Shown here in pieces: positions 49,641 through 56,986 of a DNA stretch of 64,000 nt. The DNA comes from an uncultured Lachnospiraceae bacterium (GTDB taxonomy: Bacteria; Bacillota; Clostridia; Lachnospirales; Lachnospiraceae). The notes below the pieces were generated by a model. That model was given only the letters and a program-made list of their open reading frames with translations, ran no database searches and was not told where the DNA came from. The position numbers and the translations under genes were made by a program. How positions within the stretch are numbered: the stretch's first letter is position 1; every line of letters begins with the position of its first letter. The DNA lies in the NCBI GenBank assembly GCA_900551115.1, contig URUY01000001.1, positions 1-64,000 of the forward strand. Reading direction: 5' to 3'.

Positions 49641-50723
49641 ATGCAGTCTTATAAAATTGGCAGTAACGAAGCCGGACAGCGTCTGGATAAATTCCTTCAT
49701 AAATTTATGCCTTCTGCGGGAAACGGCTTTCTATATAAAATGCTCCGAAAAAAAAATATTACGTTAAACGGAAAAAAAGCAGAAGGAAAAGAGCTTCTTT
49801 CTGTAGGCGATACCGTTTCCTTCTTTTTTTCAGATGAGACCTTTTACAGCTTTACCGGGCGCACTGTCACCGCCTTCCTGTCTGCAGACAAAACCTCTCT
49901 GTCTGCAGACAGAAAGGCTGATAAGCCAAAAGGAAGCAGTATAAACCATGAAGCTGATAAATGGGCAGAATATAAGAATGCCTATAAACAGCTGAAAGGG
50001 ATTTCTGTTATTTATGAAGATGAACATATTCTTATTTTAAATAAACCTGCCGGTATCCTTACCCAAAAAGCAGACAGGGAAAGCCTGTCCTTAAACGAAT
50101 GGATGATAGGCTATCTGCTTTCCCACAACAGACTTTCCGAAGAGACGCTTTTCACCTTTAAGCCCTCTGTACAGAACAGACTGGACCGCAATACCAGCGG
50201 TTTGGTACTATGCGGTATTTCCCTGTCCGGAAGTCAGCTCTTAAGCAGGCTGATTCATGACAGAAGCATCAAAAAATATTATATAGCCATTGTCAAAGGA
50301 AAGCTTTTAAAAGCCGGGGAAATAAACGGCTTTCTGACAAAGGATGAAAGGACAAACCGGGTGCAGATAGTAAAAGAAGCGGGCAGCGCCATAAAAACCG
50401 CCTACAGACCCCTTTCCTTTTGTAATGACTGTACCTGTCTGGAAGTAGAACTGATTACGGGGAAAACCCATCAGATAAGGGCGCATATGGCAAGCATCGG
50501 CCATCCGCTTTTAGGCGATGGGAAATACGGCGACAGTGCATGGAATGCAGAATACCGCAAAAAGTATCCTATAGCCCATCAGCTTTTACATGCGGCAAGA
50601 GTAGAATTTCCGCCTCTTGCGCCGCCTTTTGCAAGCTTGAGCGGCCAGATATTCAAAGCACCGCTGCCGCCTGTTTTTGAGGAGGTTTTAACACATGGCA
50701 ACATGGAATTCCAGAGGTCTTAG
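49641..50723 (+). CDS. RluA-family pseudouridine synthase
   Basis: A 360-residue RluA-type enzyme. An N-terminal S4-like domain (about 8-60, RLDKFLHKFMPSAG) is joined by a variable linker (about 70-120) to the catalytic domain with NRLDRNTSGLVLCG (catalytic Asp) and GKTHQIRAHMASIGHPLLGD. It modifies uridines in 23S rRNA or tRNA. The linker contains two copies of LSAD(K/R), encoded by a 21-bp duplication. The 3' end overlaps recU by 29 bp. Confidence 0.9.
   Translation: MQSYKIGSNEAGQRLDKFLHKFMPSAGNGFLYKMLRKKNITLNGKKAEGKELLSVGDTVSFFFSDETFYSFTGRTVTAFLSADKTSLSADRKADKPKGSSINHEADKWAEYKNAYKQLKGISVIYEDEHILILNKPAGILTQKADRESLSLNEWMIGYLLSHNRLSEETLFTFKPSVQNRLDRNTSGLVLCGISLSGSQLLSRLIHDRSIKKYYIAIVKGKLLKAGEINGFLTKDERTNRVQIVKEAGSAIKTAYRPLSFCNDCTCLEVELITGKTHQIRAHMASIGHPLLGDGKYGDSAWNAEYRKKYPIAHQLLHAARVEFPPLAPPFASLSGQIFKAPLPPVFEEVLTHGNMEFQRS
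49879..49911. repeat. Two copies of the palindrome TGTCTGCAGACA
   Basis: TGTCTGCAGACA at 49879-49890 and 49900-49911 (21-bp period), each a perfect 12-bp palindrome. They encode LSADK and LSADR in the RluA linker. A third copy lies 3.5 kb away in ygiQ, in another frame. Confidence 0.9.
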
Positions 50724-51228
50724 AGGTTCGACCTTAGAGGATTTGATTAACAGAACCAATGAAAAATATGCAGAAAACGGTCTTGCGCTGATTCAGAAGA
50801 TTCCGACCCCCATTACCCCTATTAAAATGGATAAGGAGCATAGACAGATTACCCTTGCCTATTTTGAGCAGAAAAGTACAGTGGACTATATCGGCGCCGT
50901 ACAGGGGATTCCCGTCTGCTTTGACGCCAAGGAATGCGCCGCAGACACCTTTTCCCTTCAGAACATCCATGAGCATCAGGTCAAGTTTATGGAGCAGTTT
51001 GAAAAGCAGGGCGGTATTGCTTTTTTCCTGATTTATTACACGGCAAGAGATGTCTTTTATTATCTGCCCTATGAAATGCTTCGTTTCTTCTGGGACAGGG
51101 CAAGAGAGGGCGGCAGAAAGAGCTTCCGATATGAAGAATTAAATCCTGCTTACCTGCTTCCCAAGATAAACGGTATCCTGGTGCCTTATCTGGAAATTGT
51201 AAAAAAGGATTTGGAAGACCGGGAATAA
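50695..51228 (+). CDS. recU: Holliday junction resolvase RecU
   Basis: A 177-residue RecU-family endonuclease. It shows NSRGLRGSTLEDLINRTNE with conserved Arg, Glu and Asn, the catalytic FDAKEC (Asp, Lys), and QVKFMEQFEKQGGIAFFLI. RecU resolves Holliday junctions in Firmicutes, where it replaces RuvC; ruvAB are at 19164. SD GAGGAGG lies inside the end of the RluA gene, with a 29-bp overlap. PBP1, which often follows recU in Bacilli, is absent; the his operon follows. Confidence 0.9.
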   Translation: MATWNSRGLRGSTLEDLINRTNEKYAENGLALIQKIPTPITPIKMDKEHRQITLAYFEQKSTVDYIGAVQGIPVCFDAKECAADTFSLQNIHEHQVKFMEQFEKQGGIAFFLIYYTARDVFYYLPYEMLRFFWDRAREGGRKSFRYEELNPAYLLPKINGILVPYLEIVKKDLEDRE

Positions 51229-51258
51229 ATAGCCAAAAGCAAAGACATACAATAGTTC

Positions 51259-51288
51259 TTGACAAAAATACTGTGTTTTTAGTATACT
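51259..51288 (+). promoter_or_regulatory. Promoter of the his operon
   Basis: A consensus TTGACA (51259-51264), 18 bases, TATACT (51283-51288). The leader is about 68 bases, too short for a T-box. TATCAA and TTGATA in the leader can pair weakly. Confidence 0.7.
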
Positions 51289-51362
51289 ACTAATAGTTTT
51301 ATTCACTACTTTGGTATCAAATTAGCACGTTACCTTGATAAAGTCACGGGAAAGGGATTTTT

Positions 51363-52484
51363 ATGAACAAGAATTTACTGCACACACCGGAAGGGGTTCG
51401 GGATATCTATGGTACGGAATATGCCAGAAAGCTTTCTGTAGAAGACAGTCTCAGAAAGAAGCTGATTTCTTTTGGATATGAGGATATTCAGACGCCGACC
51501 TTTGAGTATTTTGATGTTTTTTCCAGAGAGATAGGGACAACCTCCTCAAAGGATTTATATAAGTTTTTTGATAAGGAAGGGGATACGCTGGTATTAAGAC
51601 CTGATTTTACGCCTTCCATTGCACGGTGCGCAGCCAAATATTTCATGGAAGAGAGTATACCGCTCCGTTTCTGTTACATAGGCAATACCTTTATCAATAC
51701 TTCTGATTTGCAGGGGAAATTAAAAGAGGTAACACAGCTTGGGGCAGAGCTTATCGGAGAAGCTTCTGTAGAGGCTGATGCGGAAATGATCAATCTGGTT
51801 ATTGAAGCCCTTTTAAATACGGGACTTACCAATTTTCAGGTAAGCATCGGACAGGTGGAATATTTTAAGGGCTTATGTGAGGAAGCCGGCATTGATGAAG
51901 AAACCGAGTTACGCCTTCGGGAATGTATCTCTGCCAAAAACTACTATGCGGCGGAAGATATCCTAAATCAGGCCGGGGTGTCTGACGCAGACTGTAAGCT
52001 GATTCTTACCACTACCGATATGTTCGGCAGCATTGATGCCTTAAGAGAGGCAAAAAAAGCTATTCATAATGAACGTTCCCTTAAGGCCATCGCCCACCTG
52101 GAGCGCTTATACGAGGTGCTTTCCCTATACGGTACAGAAAGCTATGTTTCCTTTGATTTGGGGATGTTAAATAAATACAGATACTATACCGGCATTATTT
52201 TCAAAGCTTATACCTACGGCATCGGTGACGCCCTTGTGAAAGGCGGACGCTATGATGCCCTGCTTTGTCACTTTGGCAAGGAGGCTCCCGCAATCGGCTT
52301 TGCAGCGGTTGTAGACGATATTTTGGAAGCACTGTCCAGACAAAACGTTGCCGTTGCCGTTCCTTTCCGCAAGCAGACGCTTACCTATACGGATGCGGAT
52401 TATGCAAAGATTCTGCAAGCAGCACAGGAAATGCGTAAAAACGGCGCAGCAGTGGAAATGGTAAGAAAGGATTTACAGGTATGA
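51363..52484 (+). CDS. hisZ: ATP phosphoribosyltransferase regulatory subunit HisZ
   Basis: A 373-residue paralogue of histidyl-tRNA synthetase without aminoacylation function. It shows class II motif 2-like LVLRPDFTPSIARCAAKYF and later GGRYDALLCHFG, but lacks the C-terminal anticodon-binding domain. It forms a hetero-octamer with the short HisG and provides histidine feedback. The next gene is the short hisG, with a 4-bp ATGA overlap, which confirms the pairing. SD AAAGGG lies before ATG 51363. Confidence 0.93.
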   Translation: MNKNLLHTPEGVRDIYGTEYARKLSVEDSLRKKLISFGYEDIQTPTFEYFDVFSREIGTTSSKDLYKFFDKEGDTLVLRPDFTPSIARCAAKYFMEESIPLRFCYIGNTFINTSDLQGKLKEVTQLGAELIGEASVEADAEMINLVIEALLNTGLTNFQVSIGQVEYFKGLCEEAGIDEETELRLRECISAKNYYAAEDILNQAGVSDADCKLILTTTDMFGSIDALREAKKAIHNERSLKAIAHLERLYEVLSLYGTESYVSFDLGMLNKYRYYTGIIFKAYTYGIGDALVKGGRYDALLCHFGKEAPAIGFAAVVDDILEALSRQNVAVAVPFRKQTLTYTDADYAKILQAAQEMRKNGAAVEMVRKDLQV

Positions 52485-53140
52485 GTACAGACAGATATTT
52501 GACTTTTGCTTTGGGAAAGGGCCGTTTGGCAAATAAAACCCTTGCACTTTTAGAACAGATAGGTATCACCTGTGAGGAAATGAAGGACAAGGATTCCCGA
52601 AAGCTGATTTTTGTAAACGAAGAGCTAAAGCTTCGGTTTTTTCTGGCAAAAAGCCCCGATGTGCCCACTTATGTAGAGTACGGTGCCGCCGATATCGGCG
52701 TTGTAGGGAAGGATACGATTTTAGAAGAGAACAGAAGAGTTTATGAGGTATTGGATTTGGGCTTTGGACGCTGCCGTATGTGCGTGTGCGGACCTGAGCG
52801 TGCAAAGGAGCTGCTGCAGCACCATGAGCGCATCCGGGTAGCCAGTAAATATCCCCATATTGCAAAGGATTATTTTTATAACAAAAAGCACCAGACGGTA
52901 GATATCATTAAGTTAAACGGTTCTGTAGAGCTTGGCCCCCTGGTGGAGCTGTCCGATGTTATCGTGGATATTGTAGAAACCGGTTCCACCTTAAAAGAGA
53001 ACGGTCTTACCGTACTGGAAGAAATCTGTCCGCTGTCAGCCCGTATGATTGTAAATCAGGTAAGCATGCAGATGGAAAAGGAACGGATTACAAAGCTGAT
53101 AAACTATTTAAAAGAGGCTTTGGCAAAAGAAACGGATTAA
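52481..53140 (+). CDS. hisG: ATP phosphoribosyltransferase, short form
   Basis: A 219-residue short HisG (HisGs) without the C-terminal regulatory domain. It condenses ATP and PRPP to phosphoribosyl-ATP, the first step of histidine synthesis, and needs HisZ. Motifs seen: FALGKGRLANKTLALLE at the N-terminus, EYGAADIGVVGKDTILE, and the PRPP-binding DIVETGSTLKENGL. It overlaps hisZ by 4 bp. The region after it contains tandem repeats of its last codons. Confidence 0.94.
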   Translation: MSTDRYLTFALGKGRLANKTLALLEQIGITCEEMKDKDSRKLIFVNEELKLRFFLAKSPDVPTYVEYGAADIGVVGKDTILEENRRVYEVLDLGFGRCRMCVCGPERAKELLQHHERIRVASKYPHIAKDYFYNKKHQTVDIIKLNGSVELGPLVELSDVIVDIVETGSTLKENGLTVLEEICPLSARMIVNQVSMQMEKERITKLINYLKEALAKETD

Positions 53141-53176
53141 GGCAAGAAAACGGATTAAGATAAGAAGCAGGCTTAA
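53130..53176 (+). repeat. 18-bp tandem repeat spanning the hisG stop codon
   Basis: AAACGGATTAAG (53130-53141, with the stop codon) recurs at 53148-53159, an 18-bp period. A third, degenerate unit (AAGCAGGCTTAA) follows. It resembles the stop-spanning duplications at metH and GH43. Confidence 0.85.
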
Positions 53177-53196
53177 CTTAAGAAAGAAGGTAGTCT

Positions 53197-54492
53197 ATGA
53201 GAATCATTAAATTGACGGATACAGCAAAAAAAGATATTTTAACGGACTTATTAAAGCGAAGCCCGTCAAGCTACGGTACCTATGAGGAAACTGTAGCCAA
53301 AATCGTAGAGGATGTAAAAGAAAACGGAGATAAAGCCGTTTTTTCCTACACAAAGCAATTTGATAAATTTGACTTAAACGCTTTAAATATCAGGGTAACC
53401 AGGGAAGAAATCGCAAAGGCATATGAAGAAATTGAGGATGCTTTAATTGCAGTTTACAAAAAGTCTGCTGAAAATATCAGAGTTTTTCATGAAAAGCAGC
53501 TCCGCAACAGCTGGTTTGACACAAAGCCTGACGGCACGATTTTAGGACAGCGCATGACGCCCATTGAAAGAGCAGGCGTATATGTGCCCGGCGGAAAAGC
53601 GGCTTATCCCAGCAGCGTTTTAATGAATATTATCCCTGCTAAGGTGGCCGGGGTAGAACAGATTATTATGACTACCCCCTGCAACAGCGAAGGCAAGGTA
53701 AATCCCGGTACTTTGGTAGCCGCGGATATTGCAGGCGCAGATGTGATTTTTAAAGTTGGCGGCGCACAGGCAATTGCAGCCATGGCATTTGGTACGGAAT
53801 CCATCCCTAAGGCTGACAAGATTACCGGTCCCGGCAATATTTTTGTAGCTCTGGCAAAAAAAGCGGTATACGGTCATGTGAGTATCGATTCGGTAGCCGG
53901 TCCCAGTGAGATTTTAGTACTGGCTGACGAAACAGCCAATCCCCGGTATGTTGCGGCAGATTTGCTTTCTCAGGCCGAGCATGATGAACTGGCTTCCGCT
54001 ATTTTAATCACTACATCCCAGGAACTTGCAGAAGCGGTATCAAAAGAAGTAGAAGCCTTTACTGAAGAGCTTTCCAGAAAGGAAATCATTAAAAAATCCC
54101 TTGACAATTACGGTTATATTCTGTTAGCCGAAAATATGGAAGCTGCCATTCAGACAGCCAATGAGATTGCTTCTGAACACCTTGAGATTTTAACGGCAAA
54201 TCCCTTTGACGTTATGACAAGAATTAAGAATGCAGGCGCTATTTTCTTAGGAGAATACTCCTCAGAGCCTCTTGGTGATTATTTTGCAGGGCCCAATCAC
54301 ATCCTGCCTACCAATGGTACTGCAAAGTTCTTCTCGCCCTTAAATGTAGATGATTTTATGAAAAAAACCAGTATCATTTCCTATTCAAGGGAGGCACTTT
54401 ATAAGGTACATGAGGATATAGAAGCTTTTGCAAAAAGCGAAGGACTGACGGCACATGCAAATTCCGTTAAGGTAAGATTTGAAAGGAGTTAA
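53197..54492 (+). CDS. hisD: Histidinol dehydrogenase
   Basis: A 431-residue HisD that oxidises histidinol to histidine with two NAD+, using zinc. Family signatures are clear: PGGKAAYPSSVLMN, KVGGAQAIAAMAFGT, DKITGPGNIFVALAK, and the base and metal ligands in SQAEHDE and SEHLEI. The C-terminal GPNHILPTNGTA segment is present. It starts 56 bases after hisG and ends 1 base before the hisB start. Confidence 0.96.
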   Translation: MRIIKLTDTAKKDILTDLLKRSPSSYGTYEETVAKIVEDVKENGDKAVFSYTKQFDKFDLNALNIRVTREEIAKAYEEIEDALIAVYKKSAENIRVFHEKQLRNSWFDTKPDGTILGQRMTPIERAGVYVPGGKAAYPSSVLMNIIPAKVAGVEQIIMTTPCNSEGKVNPGTLVAADIAGADVIFKVGGAQAIAAMAFGTESIPKADKITGPGNIFVALAKKAVYGHVSIDSVAGPSEILVLADETANPRYVAADLLSQAEHDELASAILITTSQELAEAVSKEVEAFTEELSRKEIIKKSLDNYGYILLAENMEAAIQTANEIASEHLEILTANPFDVMTRIKNAGAIFLGEYSSEPLGDYFAGPNHILPTNGTAKFFSPLNVDDFMKKTSIISYSREALYKVHEDIEAFAKSEGLTAHANSVKVRFERS

Positions 54493-54493
54493 T

Positions 54494-55081
54494 ATGGCAC
54501 GTAATGGTAAAGTTACCCGCAAAACAAAGGAAACAGACATCACTTTAAGCCTTTTCTTAGACGGCAGCGGCAACAGCAGCATCAGTACCGGAATCGGTTT
54601 TTTTGACCATATGCTGGAGGGCTTTTCCAAACATGGCTTTTTTGATATGGAGCTTAACGTAAAGGGTGACCTTAACGTAGACGGACATCATACGGTAGAA
54701 GATACCGGCATTGTCTTAGGAACTGCTCTTAAGGAAGCGCTTTCTGATAAAAAAGGCATTAAACGCTATGGTTCCTTTATTTTACCCATGGATGACGCCC
54801 TGTGTCTCTGTGCCGTTGACCTTTGCGGCAGACCTTATTTTCAATATGATTGTCAGTTTAGCGCAGAGCGTATCGGCGGGCTGGATACCGAGCTGATTCG
54901 GGAATTCTTTTATGCCGTATCTTACAGCGCCGGTATGAACCTGCATATTAAAATGATATCCGGCATTAACAATCATCATATGGCAGAAGCCATGTTCAAA
55001 TCCTTTGCCAAGGCATTAGATGAAGCAGTAAGCATGGATGAACGGATTAAGGACGTCTTAAGTACAAAAGGCAGCCTGTAA
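54494..55081 (+). CDS. hisB: Imidazoleglycerol-phosphate dehydratase
   Basis: A 195-residue monofunctional HisB. It dehydrates imidazoleglycerol phosphate with a manganese centre held by DGHHTVEDTG and NNHHMAEAMFKSFA, both seen. FFDHMLEGFSKHG is also typical. There is no phosphatase domain, so histidinol phosphatase must be encoded elsewhere. The start ATG 54494 follows AAAGGAG, which overlaps the last codons of hisD. Confidence 0.96.
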   Translation: MARNGKVTRKTKETDITLSLFLDGSGNSSISTGIGFFDHMLEGFSKHGFFDMELNVKGDLNVDGHHTVEDTGIVLGTALKEALSDKKGIKRYGSFILPMDDALCLCAVDLCGRPYFQYDCQFSAERIGGLDTELIREFFYAVSYSAGMNLHIKMISGINNHHMAEAMFKSFAKALDEAVSMDERIKDVLSTKGSL

Positions 55082-55094
55082 AAGGAGAATACGC

Positions 55095-56381
55095 ATGAAT
55101 ACGAAAAAATTTACAGCCTGTATTTATTTATACCATACGCATGCAGTCACCAATTTAAAGGACATGACCATAGTGGATACTGACCCGGTGCGTCTGGCAA
55201 AATATTACAGCGAAAACAATATTGACGAGTTGCTTGTATTTGATTTATCCGAAGGGGATGCAGAGCATGAAGAAGCCCTTTCTATTATCAAGGAAATCTG
55301 TACCGTTGCAGAAGTGGACGTTTACGGTGCCGGCAATGTACACCGTATGGAGGATATCAAAAAGCTGCTTTATGCAGGGTGCAAAAAAGCGGTTTTAAAC
55401 TATGGAAAGCCGGAGAATATCGCCATTACAGAAGAAGTTTCCTTAAAATTCGGCAAGGACAAAATCATTGCTGCTTATAATGACTATCAGCTTGTTGCCG
55501 ACAATAAGGAGCTTTTGGAAAAATACGTTTCCGGGCTTTTATTAATGAATGCACATATGATAAGAGAGACTGCTGCAATAACAGAGCTTCCTCTCATTGT
55601 ACAGATTAACCAGCTTGCCCTTAATAAACTGCTTGAGGTGTTTGCCTATGACAATGTAGCCGGCGTTACCGGCAATACCATCAATGACAACGTTAAGGAA
55701 ATTTTAGCGCTTAAGGATCTTTGTAAGGAAAACGGCATCAATGTAGAAAGTCTTGAAGCCGCTTATAAATGGGCTGACTTTAAAGTAAATTCTGATGGAA
55801 TGGTGCCTGTTATTGTACAGGACTATATTACCTTAAAAGTGCTTATGATGGCATACATGAATGAAGAAGCCTATAAAAATACGCTGCGCACAGGAAAAAT
55901 GACTTACTACAGCAGAAGCAGACAGGCGCTTTGGTTAAAGGGCGAAACCAGCGGTCATTTCCAGTATGTAAAATCCCTTACGGCAGACTGTGATATGGAT
56001 ACTATATTAGCAAAGGTTTCCCAGGTTGGCGTTGCCTGTCATACCGGTGCAGACTCCTGCTTTTTCAATGAAATTGTAAAGAAAAATTATGAAGAAAACA
56101 GTAATCCCTTAAAGGTATTTGAAGAGGTTTTTGCGGTAATTCAGGATAGAAAAGAGCATCCTAAGGAAGGTTCCTATACCAATTATCTTTTTGATAAGGG
56201 AATTGATAAAATCTTGAAAAAACTGGGTGAAGAGGCTACGGAGATTGTTATTGCAGCTAAAAATCCCAATACCAATGAAGTCAAATATGAAATTTCGGAC
56301 TTCCTGTACCATATGATGGTGCTTATGGCAGAAAAAGAAGTCACCTGGGAAGAGATAACAGAAGAGCTTGCCAAACGATAG
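55095..56381 (+). CDS. hisIE: HisIE with an N-terminal degenerate HisA/HisF-like barrel
   Basis: A 428-residue fusion. Residues about 225-325 are phosphoribosyl-AMP cyclohydrolase (HisI: YYSRSRQALWLKGETSG, CDMD, GVACHTGADSCF, zinc cysteines in place). Residues about 335-428 are phosphoribosyl-ATP pyrophosphohydrolase (HisE: KLGEEATEIVIAAKN, YEISDFLYHMM). The first 215 residues look like a HisA/HisF TIM barrel, but both catalytic Asp positions appear to be Tyr (YLYHTHAV near the start; AAYNDYQ near residue 135). This barrel is probably structural or regulatory. It ends the operon; hisA, hisF, hisH and hisC are not in the window. Confidence 0.9.
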   Translation: MNTKKFTACIYLYHTHAVTNLKDMTIVDTDPVRLAKYYSENNIDELLVFDLSEGDAEHEEALSIIKEICTVAEVDVYGAGNVHRMEDIKKLLYAGCKKAVLNYGKPENIAITEEVSLKFGKDKIIAAYNDYQLVADNKELLEKYVSGLLLMNAHMIRETAAITELPLIVQINQLALNKLLEVFAYDNVAGVTGNTINDNVKEILALKDLCKENGINVESLEAAYKWADFKVNSDGMVPVIVQDYITLKVLMMAYMNEEAYKNTLRTGKMTYYSRSRQALWLKGETSGHFQYVKSLTADCDMDTILAKVSQVGVACHTGADSCFFNEIVKKNYEENSNPLKVFEEVFAVIQDRKEHPKEGSYTNYLFDKGIDKILKKLGEEATEIVIAAKNPNTNEVKYEISDFLYHMMVLMAEKEVTWEEITEELAKR

Positions 56382-56485
56382 TACGGGGCTGCCGGACACT
56401 GTACTTGTACACAATGGTTTGCACCTGTATTTTAACATATCCGTTTGTTTTTACTCATACAATATAACAACAGATTGAACGTTTT

Positions 56486-56532
56486 AAGCAAGGAGTTGAC
56501 ATAAAAATATTATGTATACTTCTTGCTTTTTT
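56486..56532 (+). terminator. Terminator of the his operon
   Basis: AAGCAAGGAGT (56486-56496) pairs with ACTTCTTGCTT (56518-56528), with one G-T pair and a 21-base loop, then six T (56527-56532). It lies about 105 bases after the hisIE stop. Confidence 0.75.
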
Positions 56533-56559
56533 ATTATTCTGAAAGGGGCGTGTATTACC

Positions 56560-56937
56560 ATGAGTGATATTACTGCTGAAAAAAAATTGGAATTAATCCG
56601 TAATATCAGGGAAGAGAACAGCAGAAACCGAATGAATCTGCGCAGCAGGGAAAATATTCTTTACGGGCAAAATTATGACAATCCTGTAACAAATGATTCT
56701 GTGAATATGACAATATCGTCAGAGAAATCTTTTTCCACACTTGGCATAAGAATTTTTACCGCAATTATTTTGTTTTCTCTTTTTATCATTCTGGATTACA
56801 CAAAGCAGACCTGGTTTTCTCTGGATTCTGTACAAATCTGTAAATACCTTCAGGAAAATTATACATTAAATTCAATTGATTTTATACAGGAAATCACGTA
56901 TACTTTAGAAGATGCAGCACAGAATGCTACAAAGTAA
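56560..56937 (+). CDS. Small single-pass membrane protein of unknown function
   Basis: A 125-residue protein with a charged N-terminal helix (AEKKLELIRNIREENSRNRMNLRSRE), an Asn/Ser-rich stretch, one membrane helix (about 63-82, IFTAIILFSLFIILDY), and a short outer tail. ATG 56560 has AAAGGGG upstream; the earlier in-frame ATG lies in the terminator. I recognise no family. It stands between the his terminator and the TIGR03960 gene, and no clear promoter is seen. Confidence 0.65.
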   Translation: MSDITAEKKLELIRNIREENSRNRMNLRSRENILYGQNYDNPVTNDSVNMTISSEKSFSTLGIRIFTAIILFSLFIILDYTKQTWFSLDSVQICKYLQENYTLNSIDFIQEITYTLEDAAQNATK

Positions 56938-56986
56938 CCGACCTTATTATTTACCGGCTTTATAAGGGTTTACGAAAGGAAACAGT

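Noticed and set aside
51289..51362. Histidine T-box or attenuator in the his leader
   Set aside because: The leader is only about 70 bases, with no T-box sequence and no run of His codons.
56496..56524. TTGACA inside the his terminator loop as a promoter for the small membrane protein
   Set aside because: No -10 box lies at 16-18 bases; TATACT is only 13 bases away. Unlike the element at 36372, this one is just a terminator.
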